Shown here: piece after piece, positions 27,968 to 36,095 of the stretch
Layout of the letters: every line of letters begins with the position of its first letter
How positions within the stretch are numbered: the stretch's first letter is position 1
DNA from: Albibacterium profundi
Lineage (GTDB): Bacteria > Bacteroidota > Bacteroidia > Sphingobacteriales > Sphingobacteriaceae
Assembly (NCBI RefSeq): GCF_042159835.1
Contig: NZ_JBBVGT010000002.1
Coordinates: 2,170,001-2,234,000 of the forward strand
Length of the DNA: 64,000 nucleotides
Reading direction: 5' to 3'
Program-made: the position numbers and the translations under genes
The notes under the pieces: generated by a model
Seen by the model: only the letters and a program-made list of their open reading frames with translations
The model's database searches: none
What the model was told of the DNA's origin: nothing

Positions 27968-28333
27968 AAAGTAGAAATTTGTAAATATGCTAATATACTA
28001 TATTTTAAGCCTTATAAAGCCGTTTGAAACTAAATAATTTCCCTTTCTACACAATAGAAATCTATTACTGCGAGGGTGACTGGTCTATCGATAGTCTGAA
28101 ATCTCAAAATGCAATGAAAAGGACAGGCAGGGATCAGTTTATTGCAAAGCAAGAGGTAATAAAATAATCCGAGTAATTTATAGAGAAATACTGGCATTTA
28201 GCTTAGATATGCTTATCTTTAGATATCTAAACAGGTTGAGAACCAAAGGGTGACCTCGGTTTGGATTGATTCGATAATTAATTGACAATAAGTGATTTAG
28301 AATAAAGGGGATGCGTCCTGCCACCCCGACAAA

Positions 28334-28362
28334 AGCCACTGATTTTCAGTGGCTTTTTCTTT
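28334..28362. terminator. Terminator-like hairpin between sspA and the integrase gene
   Basis: AAAGCCACTGA at 28334-28344 pairs with TCAGTGGCTTT downstream and is followed by a T-rich run. The 540-base gap between sspA and the recombinase gene (27968-28508) holds this hairpin and otherwise nothing I can support. It could lie near one end of the conjugative element. Confidence 0.6.
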
Positions 28363-28508
28363 TTTCGGACATATTGCGGACAGAAAATTACTTCTTTGTG
28401 GACAGATATTAAATTAAGCAAGGTTAGATTAAGTTAGGGAAATAATCTGTTCATGAATAGATTGAGACCGCTGTTTGCCATTCTAGTGCGAAATAGATTT
28501 CTAAGAAT

Positions 28509-29348
28509 TTATAAAAAATCCAAAGGACTTGGGGTTTTCTTACTGTCAATATCCGCAATATGGGTATAAATTTGAGTTGTCTTTATTGACTCATGACCTA
28601 GAAGCTTTTGTACGATACGGATATCGACGCCCGATTGAATCAAATGTGTAGCATAAGAATGCCGCAGAGTATGGACTGATCCAGAAGCGTTGATTTTTCC
28701 TTTTGCCAAAGCTTTCTTGAGTACCAGTTGGACGCTACGTTCACTGTATCGACCGCCATTTGCTCCTTCAAAAAGATACGTAGAGGGTTTATACTGCCTG
28801 TAATACTCCCGCAAAATTTCAAGTAATCTATCGGGTAGCGATACAACTCTATCTTTGTTGCCCTTGCTCTTATTGATCTGAAGTAGCTTATCCGCTGACC
28901 GAATATCAGTAATCTTTAAATTTAGTAATTCGCTTAATCTTAATCCACAGCTATAGATCGTCATGAGCATTGCCTTATGTTTGAGATTATCGGTAGCGTC
29001 GAATACACGTTTGATCTCATCCTTAGAGAAGAACTTCGGCAAGCTGGAAAGATTGCGCTTAGGATAGAGATAATCCAATTTTATTTTCTCGTCCAGCGTT
29101 AATTCGTAAAGCTTCTTTATCACTCCTACCAGCGAACGTTGATAGGAAACACTGATCTTATTGTCAGTAACCATACGATTGATAAAATCTTCGATTTCTG
29201 ACACTGGTATTTTCTTCAAACTGGTATAATCTGACATCGCTTGTAGGAAAACCTGCGCATATTGCTTGTAAGCCTTAATAGTGTTCGGCGAATAGCGCTG
29301 CAAAGCCATACGCTCAGTCATCACTGATATCAAAGCTTCGTTATCCAT
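28509..29348 (-). CDS. Tyrosine recombinase (XerC/D-like) heading the cassette array
   Basis: The 279-residue recombinase has an N-terminal SAM-like domain and a catalytic domain with R137 (GLRLSE), K162 (SKGNKDR), H226 and R229 (HTLRHSYATH), H252 (LGHES) and Y261 (TQIYTHI). It ends in SPLDFL, a tail seen in many Bacteroidetes recombinases. It lacks the extra segment that integron integrases (IntI) have between the K and HxxR motifs. Still, it is transcribed away from a long array of attC-flanked cassettes that starts 160 bases from its ATG, exactly the layout of intI and attI. It is the obvious candidate to insert and remove the cassettes. Confidence 0.85.
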   Translation of the reverse strand: MDNEALISVMTERMALQRYSPNTIKAYKQYAQVFLQAMSDYTSLKKIPVSEIEDFINRMVTDNKISVSYQRSLVGVIKKLYELTLDEKIKLDYLYPKRNLSSLPKFFSKDEIKRVFDATDNLKHKAMLMTIYSCGLRLSELLNLKITDIRSADKLLQINKSKGNKDRVVSLPDRLLEILREYYRQYKPSTYLFEGANGGRYSERSVQLVLKKALAKGKINASGSVHTLRHSYATHLIQSGVDIRIVQKLLGHESIKTTQIYTHIADIDSKKTPSPLDFL

Positions 29349-29507
29349 ACTTTAATAACGAAGGGACGAAGTGATTTGTTTCGTTATCCAAGAAATATAA
29401 AATAGTTATCGTTCTGATTCACAAAAATATTACTAATTTTATAGGTGACATTACGCAATGCGAATATAGGAATGGTTTAGCGAAACGGAGTTTCGCTAAT
29501 TGTGTTG
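29349..29507 (+). other. Candidate attI-like primary site between recombinase and array
   Basis: This stretch separates the recombinase start from the first cassette boundary (G/TTGAGC at 29507). It contains a perfect palindrome with arms TTAGCGAAA (29477-29485) and TTTCGCTAA (29491-29499), eight bases before the boundary. A primary recombination site and the promoter of the recombinase are expected here by analogy with integrons. The function is inferred from location. Confidence 0.5.
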
Positions 29508-29636
29508 TTGAGCGGAAATCCCTTCGGGCTTCCCGCTCAACGTAGCCGGCGCTTGACGGAGTCCAGCCCTACGGGACTGTCCTCTAACACGCGCTTGGCG
29601 CAATTGCGCCAGCACGTGCGCCAAGCGCCGGCTACG
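29508..29636 (+). repeat. 129-bp mini-cassette, copy 1
   Basis: The first of six apparently identical GC-rich units bounded by G/TT sites. It contains a TTGAGCGG/CCGCTCAA hairpin with a TTCG loop, then a long attC-like structure with outer arms CGTAGCCGGCGCTTG and CAAGCGCCGGCTACG. No conventional gene fits in it. It is the array's first cassette, next to the candidate attI. Confidence 0.9.
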
Positions 29637-29704
29637 TTAGCGGTCAGGCAATAAAACGACCCGAGAAACAAATCGGGTTATTTTTAAAATATTGTATTTT
29701 AGCA

Positions 29705-29735
29705 TTTGCTTAAATAAACAAGTTGACTATCTTTG
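29705..29735 (+). promoter_or_regulatory. Bacteroidetes-type promoter for arsR-mer operon
   Basis: TTTG at 29705-29708 and TATCTTTG at 29728-29735 match the Bacteroidetes -33 and -7 consensus (TTTG and TAnnTTTG) with the ideal 19-base spacing. The -7 element ends five bases before the ATG at 29741, so the transcript has almost no leader. The cassette thus brings its own promoter. Confidence 0.8.
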
Positions 29736-29740
29736 TGTTT

Positions 29741-30115
29741 ATGGAAAACAATTCTTGCATAAGACAACAAGCGGACATTAAACAAATCAACCGTTGTAAA
29801 GACCGAGTTGCAGAACTCAACGGCTCGTTTGACTACTTATCGAACGGACTTGAATTGGCGGGTAACAACGTCAGACTGAAAATCCTGTTCCTGCTTTATG
29901 AAGAGAAACAACTTTGCGTTTGCGACCTGAGTGATGTTCTTGGAATGACCATTTCGGCAGTTTCTCAACACCTGCGAAAACTCAAAGACCGAAAACTCAT
30001 TGAAACAGAAAGGCAAGCACAGACCATTTTCTATTCGCTGACAAACGAATACAAAAACTTGCTTGAACCGTTTTTCATAATACTTGACGAAAACAAAATT
30101 TTGGAGACAATATGA
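29741..30115 (+). CDS. ArsR-family metal-responsive repressor
   Basis: The protein (about 124 residues from the ATG at 29741) has the winged helix-turn-helix of ArsR/SmtB regulators with CVCDLSDVLGMTISAVSQHLRKL, and a metal-type cysteine pair in the LCVCDL segment. It starts the operon in gene cassette 1 and overlaps the mercury transport gene by four bases (ATGA). It most likely represses the operon until mercury or another soft metal binds. In Bacteroidota ArsR-type regulators commonly replace MerR in such operons. Confidence 0.85.
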   Translation: MENNSCIRQQADIKQINRCKDRVAELNGSFDYLSNGLELAGNNVRLKILFLLYEEKQLCVCDLSDVLGMTISAVSQHLRKLKDRKLIETERQAQTIFYSLTNEYKNLLEPFFIILDENKILETI

Positions 30116-30711
30116 AAAAGGACAATAAACTAATCGGAGCAGGAATTTTAACGGCATTCGCTGCTTCTCTATGCTGTATTACACCAGTTTTGGCACTAAT
30201 TGCAGGAACAAGCGGACTTGCTGCCTCTTTTTCGTGGCTTGAACCTTTCCGACCGTATTTAATTGGTTTGACAATTTTGGTTCTTGGTTTTGCTTGGTAT
30301 CAAAAACTAAAACCGAAAAAGGAAATAGACTGTGATTGTGAAACTGATGAAAAGCCAAAATTCATTCAGAGTAAAAAGTTTTTAGGAATTGTTACAGCAT
30401 TCGCAATTGTAATGCTTGCCTTTCCTTACTATGCACATATTTTCTACCCTAAGACAGAAAAATAAGTAATAGTAGTTGACAAATCAAATTTACAGACCGT
30501 TGAGTTTACTATCAGCGGAATGACTTGTGCAGGATGCGAAGAACACGTAAACCACGAAGTGAACAAACTTTCAGGAATAATCAAATCAACTGCTTCATAC
30601 GAGAATGGAAACGCAATCGTTGAATTTGACAACTCAAAAACTAACATAGCCGAAATCGAAATAGCAATTAACGGAACAGGATATTCAGTAAGAGACAAAA
30701 AGGAAAAATAA
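30112..30711 (+). pseudogene. merTP: MerTP mercuric transport protein split by an in-frame TAA
   Basis: Codons 1-117 encode a MerT-like membrane protein with the CCITP motif and three hydrophobic segments. A TAA at 30463-30465 ends it. The same frame then continues as VIVVDKSNLQTVEFTISGMT with the heavy-metal motif GMTCAGCEEHV (MerP-like domain) to a stop at 30709-30711. In Bacteroidota MerT and MerP are often one fused protein, and a single A to T change (AAA to TAA) would explain the split. The downstream part may start independently at the ATG at 30520, which would leave the metal motif intact. Confidence 0.8.
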
Positions 30712-30712
30712 A

Positions 30713-30919
30713 ATGGAAATAAAATTGCAATCAACAATCACTTGCCCCAACTGCGGACACAAAAAAGAAGAAACAATGCCGACAGATGCTTGCCAATACT
30801 TTTACGAGTGCGAAAACTGCAAAACTGTATTGAAACCACAACAAGGAGACTGCTGTGTTTATTGCAGTTATGGGAGCGAGAAATGTCCACCAATTCAACA
30901 AGACGAGAAATGTTGCTGA
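30713..30919 (+). CDS. GDCCVxC-domain small cysteine-rich protein
   Basis: This 68-residue protein has 10 cysteines, including TCPNCGHK, ECENCK and the motif GDCCVYCSYGS that gives the GDCCVxC family its name. Such proteins accompany mercury transport genes and are thought to bind the metal. It starts two bases after the merTP end and closes the operon in cassette 1. The cysteine-rich tail QQDEKCC could add another metal site. Confidence 0.85.
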   Translation: MEIKLQSTITCPNCGHKKEETMPTDACQYFYECENCKTVLKPQQGDCCVYCSYGSEKCPPIQQDEKCC

Positions 30920-30939
30920 CCGAAGAAAAAAAGCCCGAA

Positions 30940-31070
30940 CCGCTAACAATGTATATACAAAATAGGCGAAATAGCAGTAAATTCAACGGTTGTAGCTCGC
31001 TTCAACTTCATCTCGGTTTGATAAGTTTGAAGCCCGCAATCGCCTACTTTGCATATACTAAACGTTGAGC
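30940..31070 (+). other. attC of cassette 1 (mer)
   Basis: Left core CCGCTAAC (30940-30947) and right core GTTGAGC (31064-31070) enclose an imperfect palindrome (arms around AATAGGCG and CGCCTA, TGTATATA and CATATAC). The left core is the reverse complement of GTTAGCGG, the junction at this cassette's own 5' end (29636). Confidence 0.85.
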
Positions 31071-31193
31071 GGAAATCCCTTCGGGCTTCCCGCTCAACGT
31101 AGCCGGCGCTTGACGGAGTCCAGCCCTACGGGACTGTCCTCTAACACGCGCTTGGCGCAATTGCGCCAGCACGTGCGCCAAGCGCCGGCTACG
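31065..31193 (+). repeat. 129-bp mini-cassette, copy 2
   Basis: This copy reads the same as copy 1 over its whole length, and lies between the mer cassette and the HAD cassette. The next cassette begins TTAGCTG directly after its final G. Confidence 0.9.
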
Positions 31194-31226
31194 TTAGCTG
31201 ACATATTACCAAAACACTCACACAAA

Positions 31227-31913
31227 ATGAATTTAATAGTTTTTGACATTGACGACACTCTAACAAAAAGTGAATATCAACATCAACTTGCGTATGTCAA
31301 TTCAATGAAAGAAATCGGAATAACCGAGATTAATCAAAATTGGAAAGATTATCAACATCATACTGACAGCTATATTTTGAAGGTTAACTACGAAAATAAT
31401 TTTACGGACAAATTTGATTGGAAGTTGATTGAAAATTTTGAAAAACGAATGACCGAAATAATGGAAACTTTAGAACCGGTTAAAGAAATTATTGGAGCCG
31501 AAAAATTTGTTGATTATTTAAGAACCGAAAAAAAATATGCTTTGACATTTGCAACAGGTTCACTGTTACAACCTGCAATTTTAAAATTAGAACAAGCAAA
31601 AATTTGGTACGACAAAAATTTAGTTGCTTCTTCCAATCAGTTTTATGAAAGAGAACAAATTGTAACAGACGCTATTGAAAAGGCAAAGCAATATTATAAT
31701 GTCGAAAAATTCGAAAATATCATTTCAATTGGAGACGGAATCTGGGATATGAAAACTGCAAAAAACTTAAATGTAAATTTTATCGGAGTTGGACTAAAAA
31801 ATTACGACGATTTTGTAAAACAAAACATTGAGGCTCATACCGAAGATTGGGCAAACTTTGATTTTAATAATGCTGAAAATAAACTAATAAAAACAAAAAA
31901 ATACGTCAGCTAA
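31227..31913 (+). CDS. HAD-superfamily hydrolase (cassette 2)
   Basis: The start at 31227 is chosen because the HAD motif I (VFDIDDTLT, D7 and D9) begins there; the open frame upstream is mini-cassette sequence. Motif II lies in FATGS and motif IV in SIGDGIWDMKTAKN. These fit a phosphatase of the haloacid dehalogenase superfamily acting on a small phosphorylated molecule. The 228-residue protein is alone in its cassette. No cap-domain feature tells its substrate. Confidence 0.85.
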   Translation: MNLIVFDIDDTLTKSEYQHQLAYVNSMKEIGITEINQNWKDYQHHTDSYILKVNYENNFTDKFDWKLIENFEKRMTEIMETLEPVKEIIGAEKFVDYLRTEKKYALTFATGSLLQPAILKLEQAKIWYDKNLVASSNQFYEREQIVTDAIEKAKQYYNVEKFENIISIGDGIWDMKTAKNLNVNFIGVGLKNYDDFVKQNIEAHTEDWANFDFNNAENKLIKTKKYVS

Positions 31914-32039
31914 CAAGGGTTTTGCAATAGTGGGGCGAAACTGCAAAGTTCAACGGTAGTTCTTCGGTTCAACCTTTGTGCAAAATTGAAGATTTGTGCT
32001 TCGATTGCCCCACCATCGCAAAGCCCCGAAACGTTGAGC
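31907..32039 (+). other. attC of cassette 2 (HAD)
   Basis: Left core CAGCTAAC (31907-31914) overlaps the HAD stop codon; right core GTTGAGC starts at 32033. The left core matches the cassette's own 5' junction GTTAGCTG. The loop contains the segment TTCAACGGTAGTTCTTCGG that recurs in other attC loops here. Confidence 0.85.
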
Positions 32040-32162
32040 GGAAATCCCTTCGGGCTTCCCGCTCAACGTAGCCGGCGCTTGACGGAGTCCAGCCCTACGG
32101 GACTGTCCTCTAACACGCGCTTGGCGCAATTGCGCCAGCACGTGCGCCAAGCGCCGGCTACG
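32034..32162 (+). repeat. 129-bp mini-cassette, copy 3
   Basis: Identical to the other copies as far as can be read, between the HAD and DUF262 cassettes. The following cassette begins TTGTGTGC. Confidence 0.9.
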
Positions 32163-32206
32163 TTGTGTGCAACCTTAAAGAACGACAGTAAACAGAAAAA
32201 TAATTT

Positions 32207-34408
32207 ATGAAGACAGAGAGCCATTCGATTAATGACGTTTTAGCGAAAAATGCGACATCATTTTTTATTCCACCTTTTCAAAGAGCTTACGCTTGGGGGA
32301 AACCTGAAATCGAAAGATACTTTAGTGACGTTTCAAGAATAATCGAATCACATCTAGATTCCAAACAACACGATAAACTAGAACACTTTTTCGGAACAGT
32401 TGTAATCAAAGAAGAGAAAGCAGGGTTTGCTAACAAATCAGTGGTCGTTGATGGGCAACAAAGGCTAACAACAACTCTCATTTTTTTGATTGCGTTAAGA
32501 GATACAGAAACCGACCCTGTCAAACAAGATTTCATAAATCAGAACTATCTAACTAACAACTCATCATCTTTTCAAGATAAAATCAAACTTAAACAAGTAA
32601 CAAAAGATTGGGATGCTTACAAAGCACTTGTAAATAAAACACAACCAAAGCCAGGTGTGATAGGCAATGCTTATGAATTGCTGAAAAAATTCATTAACGA
32701 AAAGAAAAGACTTAACCCTGAAGTTGATTTTGAGCATTACATCATTGCTATACAGCGAATGAATGTTGCTGTAATTTTTCTTGACGAAAGACCATTCAAG
32801 GGGGAAGACCCTCAAATAATATTTGAAACACTTAACTCATTAGGAAAGCCTCTGACTTTATCAGACCTTGTTAGAAATTTTGTTCTCCTGAATATGGAAA
32901 GCAAAAACCAATCAGATATTTATGAAAAAATATGGCATCCAAAAATTGAAGAAGTCCTATTTGACAACTCCTCAAAGTTTTTCAGAGATTATTTACAGTA
33001 TAAAACTGTAAGTTCCCTAAAAGTTGTAAGTAACAACAATACAAAAGAATTATATCAGCAATTTAAGGACTTTGTCGATACAGGATTCGAAAACCATAAT
33101 GCTTTTATCAATGACATTGTACGCTATGTAAAATGTTACAAGTGGATTATTACTGAAATTAATAACGACACAATTTCAAATGACAATTACAAAGACAAAG
33201 AGATAAAGGAATTAATAAGAAACATCTTCCACGACATAAAGGCGGAAGCATTTAAACCTTTTGTATTGGGATTATTGGAATATCATCAATATACAATTGA
33301 TGGCGTAAGACTTAGTGACGAACTCTTAATATCAACTCTCAAAGCAATCCGAACCTATTTAATAAGACGCAGAATATTAGGTTTAACTCAAGGCGAGAAC
33401 AAAAATATTGTCCTATTAAGTAAAAAGATAGAAGGCATTGCCAAAGGCAATACTTCAATGCTTGAACTCTTAACAAATATGTTTTATAGGTTAAGATTAC
33501 CAAATAATACAGAAATGAGTGCGGCACTTGTGTCAATGAATTTTTATGAAAGCCTGAAACAGTATTCAAAACTTATCCTAGGGAAGATTGAAGAACATAA
33601 CTCTAAAGTGTCTGTGGATTTTAGAAATCCTAAAATCACAATTGAGCACATAATGCCTCAAAAATTAGATGATAGTTGGAAAGTGGAATTAGGCGAACAA
33701 TTCGAAGAAATTCACAAGAATTATCTGCACAATATAGGAAATATAATTCTTACTGAATTCAATAGTGAAATTGGCAATAAATCATTCGAAGAAAAGAAAA
33801 GGAAACTTAACACTTCATCTCTCAATTATAGACTTGATGTTATCAAGAGAAATGTTTGGAATGAGCAAAGTATCAAGGAACACCAAACAAATATGATAAA
33901 TTGGTTTCTTGACACTTTCCCATTGCCTGACCAATACAAGGATAAAGCAAATTGGAATACTCAAACTGTTGAAAGCACATTATTTTCTCCTTTAGATTCA
34001 GACGCAGGAGACATTGCCGAAGGCAATAAGCCAATAGAGCTTCATATTTTTGACGACATTATCAAAGTAAATTCTTGGCAAGACGTATTTATCAAGTTTT
34101 TGAAATTCCTAAAAGAAAAACCCGAATATGATTTTGAATACATTTTGGATAATCAACTTGATATGTTTAGACGAGATGAAACTATTTTGAAATGGAGTTC
34201 TCTAAAGGAATTGATAGATTCAAACGTTGATTTGACCAGTCGATATAAAACTTTTGACGGTAAGGTTTGGGACAAGGTAAAAGAATTGAGTGACGACTTG
34301 CTGTTTATTCATATAAACATTTCAGCTTCAAATTGTATGTCAAGAATTGCAAGCGTAATGGAGAAATTATTCCTGCCAGACAACTCAATTCAAATCAAAT
34401 TAAAATGA
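32207..34408 (+). CDS. DUF262-DUF1524 restriction-like protein (SspE/GmrSD type, cassette 3)
   Basis: The DUF262 domain shows IPPFQRAYAW at residues 21-30 and the nucleotide-binding VDGQQRLTTT at 81-90. A DUF1524 HNH-type nuclease follows, with ITIEHIMPQ near residue 480 and HNIGNIILTEFNSE shortly after. About 180 further residues at the C-terminus are unassigned. Single-chain DUF262-DUF1524 proteins include SspE, the phosphorothioate-sensing effector of SspABCD, and the GmrSD enzymes that cut modified phage DNA. An Ssp-type modification locus lies only 4 kb away, so functional pairing is possible. A 733-residue protein is large cargo for a cassette. Confidence 0.85.
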   Translation: MKTESHSINDVLAKNATSFFIPPFQRAYAWGKPEIERYFSDVSRIIESHLDSKQHDKLEHFFGTVVIKEEKAGFANKSVVVDGQQRLTTTLIFLIALRDTETDPVKQDFINQNYLTNNSSSFQDKIKLKQVTKDWDAYKALVNKTQPKPGVIGNAYELLKKFINEKKRLNPEVDFEHYIIAIQRMNVAVIFLDERPFKGEDPQIIFETLNSLGKPLTLSDLVRNFVLLNMESKNQSDIYEKIWHPKIEEVLFDNSSKFFRDYLQYKTVSSLKVVSNNNTKELYQQFKDFVDTGFENHNAFINDIVRYVKCYKWIITEINNDTISNDNYKDKEIKELIRNIFHDIKAEAFKPFVLGLLEYHQYTIDGVRLSDELLISTLKAIRTYLIRRRILGLTQGENKNIVLLSKKIEGIAKGNTSMLELLTNMFYRLRLPNNTEMSAALVSMNFYESLKQYSKLILGKIEEHNSKVSVDFRNPKITIEHIMPQKLDDSWKVELGEQFEEIHKNYLHNIGNIILTEFNSEIGNKSFEEKKRKLNTSSLNYRLDVIKRNVWNEQSIKEHQTNMINWFLDTFPLPDQYKDKANWNTQTVESTLFSPLDSDAGDIAEGNKPIELHIFDDIIKVNSWQDVFIKFLKFLKEKPEYDFEYILDNQLDMFRRDETILKWSSLKELIDSNVDLTSRYKTFDGKVWDKVKELSDDLLFIHINISASNCMSRIASVMEKLFLPDNSIQIKLK

Positions 34409-34425
34409 CGATGGACAGAAAGGCA

Positions 34426-34560
34426 GCACACAACAGGCGTTTGGCTCAATGGCGGGTGACGTGGTTAATTGAACATTCTACCTCGCATCAACTTTTGTGG
34501 TGTATTGACAGTTTTGTGCTCCGAAATCCGCCACTGCGCCAAGCGCCGGCTACGTTAGCT
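34426..34560 (+). other. attC of cassette 3 (DUF262)
   Basis: Left core GCACACAAC (34426-34434) is the reverse complement of the cassette's 5' junction GTTGTGTGC. The right arm ends with GCGCCAAGCGCCGGCTACG, the same 19 bases that end the mini-cassette, then GTTAGC. Confidence 0.85.
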
Positions 34561-34604
34561 GCCAGCGAAAGAAACTAATGACTAATAAATTAAAATAAGA
34601 GAAA

Positions 34605-34994
34605 ATGAAAAAGAGACTATTTATTTTAACATTATTCCTTGTATTAGGAATCACTTCTGTTTTTGCTCAGAGAATTTATGTTGAAAAAACTGACAATGGA
34701 TATGAACAACCAATAGTTGATAAGCTCATTTCAGAGGGTTTTCAAATTACATTTAAGCAAGATAGTGCTGATTATATAGTAAAATGCATAATTGGAAAAA
34801 CTGGTATGGGGAGAGCTAAAGGTTCTGTTGCAATAATTGACAATAAATCTGGGGATTTATTAGCAAAGACCAAGGAAGTGAACGGACAAACTGCTATCAC
34901 AAATGGATATGCAAATCCTAAAATGGTGGCCATGAAAAAAATTGCTGACAAATATTTAATAGATTTAGTTCGAAAATATTGTAAAGTAAAATAA
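34605..34994 (+). CDS. Small exported protein of unknown function (cassette 4)
   Basis: The 129-residue product has a clear signal peptide (cleavage probably after TSVFAQ) and a mature part of about 108 residues with SADYIVKCIIGKTG and GSVAIIDNKSGDLLAKT, suggesting an alternating alpha/beta fold. I recognise no family. It is the only gene of its cassette and stands 44 bases after the preceding boundary. Confidence 0.7.
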   Translation: MKKRLFILTLFLVLGITSVFAQRIYVEKTDNGYEQPIVDKLISEGFQITFKQDSADYIVKCIIGKTGMGRAKGSVAIIDNKSGDLLAKTKEVNGQTAITNGYANPKMVAMKKIADKYLIDLVRKYCKVK

Positions 34995-35010
34995 ATTCAA
35001 AGAACGCCAG

Positions 35011-35144
35011 GCAGCTAACACATGGTATAGTGCATGCGGGTTTCAGAGGTCTTCGAAGGTTCGAGGCTCGTAAAAAAAGTCGGTGTAAACTGATAGGTTT
35101 TCGCTTCGTAATCCCGCACGACACCATACCATCAACCGTTGAGC
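35011..35144 (+). other. attC of cassette 4
   Basis: Left core GCAGCTAAC (35011-35019) is the reverse complement of the 5' junction GTTAGCTGC. The arms ATGGTATAGTG and CACCATACCAT pair around a loop of about 80 bases. The right core GTTGAGC starts the next mini-cassette. Confidence 0.85.
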
Positions 35145-35267
35145 GGAAATCCCTTCGGGCTTCCCGCTCAACGTAGCCGGCGCTTGACGGAGTCCAGCCC
35201 TACGGGACTGTCCTCTAACACGCGCTTGGCGCAATTGCGCCAGCACGTGCGCCAAGCGCCGGCTACG
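35139..35267 (+). repeat. 129-bp mini-cassette, copy 4
   Basis: Same length and sequence as the other copies. It separates cassette 4 from the DUF1648 cassette, which begins TTGTGCAT. Confidence 0.9.
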
Positions 35268-35286
35268 TTGTGCATAATTTTAGAAA

Positions 35287-35802
35287 ATGAGTCGACCAAA
35301 AATAAAAATAAAGAAAACTAAATTTGATATAACAATTGAAATTCTGACTTTTATTTTGATTTTAGTATCCGCAATTTTAATTGGATATTTTTACAATCAG
35401 CTTCCTGACAAATTGCCGATTTATTTTAATTGGCCATCAAAAGATGAAAATGGATTTGGAGAAAAAGATTTACTATGGGCAAGTCCCATAATATGCGGAA
35501 TAATTGGAATTGCCATATTTAAACTCAATCAGTATCCTTGGATTTTCAATTATCCGACAGATTTAAAACCTGAAGATGCTGAAATAAATTATCGGATAGC
35601 AACAAAAATGTTGAGAATAATAAATTTGATAATTGGATTTACTTGTTTTGTACTTACTCTATTTTCGATATTAGCAGCACAAGACAAATTAAATGGACTT
35701 GACCGATTTTTATTTCCAACATTACCAATTTTACTTTTTGCACCAATAATTTATTATTTGATTAAAACTTACAGAGTAAATAAAAAACTAAAAGCGGATT
35801 AA
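35287..35802 (+). CDS. DUF1648 membrane protein (SdpI-like, cassette 5)
   Basis: About four hydrophobic segments and the DUF1648 signature LPDKLPIYFNWPSKDENGFG near residues 41-60 identify this 171-residue membrane protein. DUF1648 occurs in SdpI, an immunity protein against a secreted toxin, and in uncharacterised membrane proteins. Cassette 11 carries a homologue of similar length. The gene begins 20 bases into its cassette. A role in immunity or envelope stress is only a family-based guess. Confidence 0.8.
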   Translation: MSRPKIKIKKTKFDITIEILTFILILVSAILIGYFYNQLPDKLPIYFNWPSKDENGFGEKDLLWASPIICGIIGIAIFKLNQYPWIFNYPTDLKPEDAEINYRIATKMLRIINLIIGFTCFVLTLFSILAAQDKLNGLDRFLFPTLPILLFAPIIYYLIKTYRVNKKLKAD

Positions 35803-35810
35803 AAAACTAT

Positions 35811-35943
35811 GCACAACAGCGGCTATGCGCCAGGCGGGAAATCCGTCTTCGGTTGATAAATTAAGGATACGAGAAATGAACGTTTTCAAAAGAACAATTT
35901 GGGGTAAAAGCCCCGCCCGGCGCATAGCCGCGGAACGTTGAGC
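35811..35943 (+). other. attC of cassette 5 (DUF1648)
   Basis: Left core GCACAAC (35811-35817) matches the 5' junction GTTGTGC. The long arms GCGGCTATGCGCC and GGCGCATAGCCGC pair perfectly. The whole site is close in sequence to attC of cassette 8, although the genes are unrelated. Confidence 0.85.
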
Positions 35944-36066
35944 GGAAATCCCTTCGGGCTTCCCGCTCAACGTAGCCGGCGCTTGACGGAGTCCAGCCCT
36001 ACGGGACTGTCCTCTAACACGCGCTTGGCGCAATTGCGCCAGCACGTGCGCCAAGCGCCGGCTACG
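35938..36066 (+). repeat. 129-bp mini-cassette, copy 5
   Basis: Same sequence as the other copies, between cassettes 5 and 6. The next cassette begins TTAGCGGAAACC. Confidence 0.9.
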
Positions 36067-36095
36067 TTAGCGGAAACCCTAAAAAAAACAGTGCT

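Noticed and set aside
28316..28362. A tRNA 3' end as attachment site near the conjugative element boundary.
   Set aside because: No cloverleaf could be built; the sequence is better read as a terminator hairpin.
28509..29348. Calling the recombinase IntI because of the attC array.
   Set aside because: The IntI-specific segment between the K and HxxR motifs is missing; the protein looks like a XerC/D-type recombinase.
30520..30711. A separate merP gene with a periplasmic protein.
   Set aside because: It has no signal peptide and is in frame with merT across one stop, so a broken fusion is more likely.
31065..31193. The mini-cassette is 129 bp (43 codons) and fully open in one plus-strand frame starting TTG; long frames also exist on the minus strand in every copy.
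   Set aside because: There is no ATG or stop inside the unit, the frame runs into different genes in each copy, and the palindromic, GC-rich attC structure explains the open frames.
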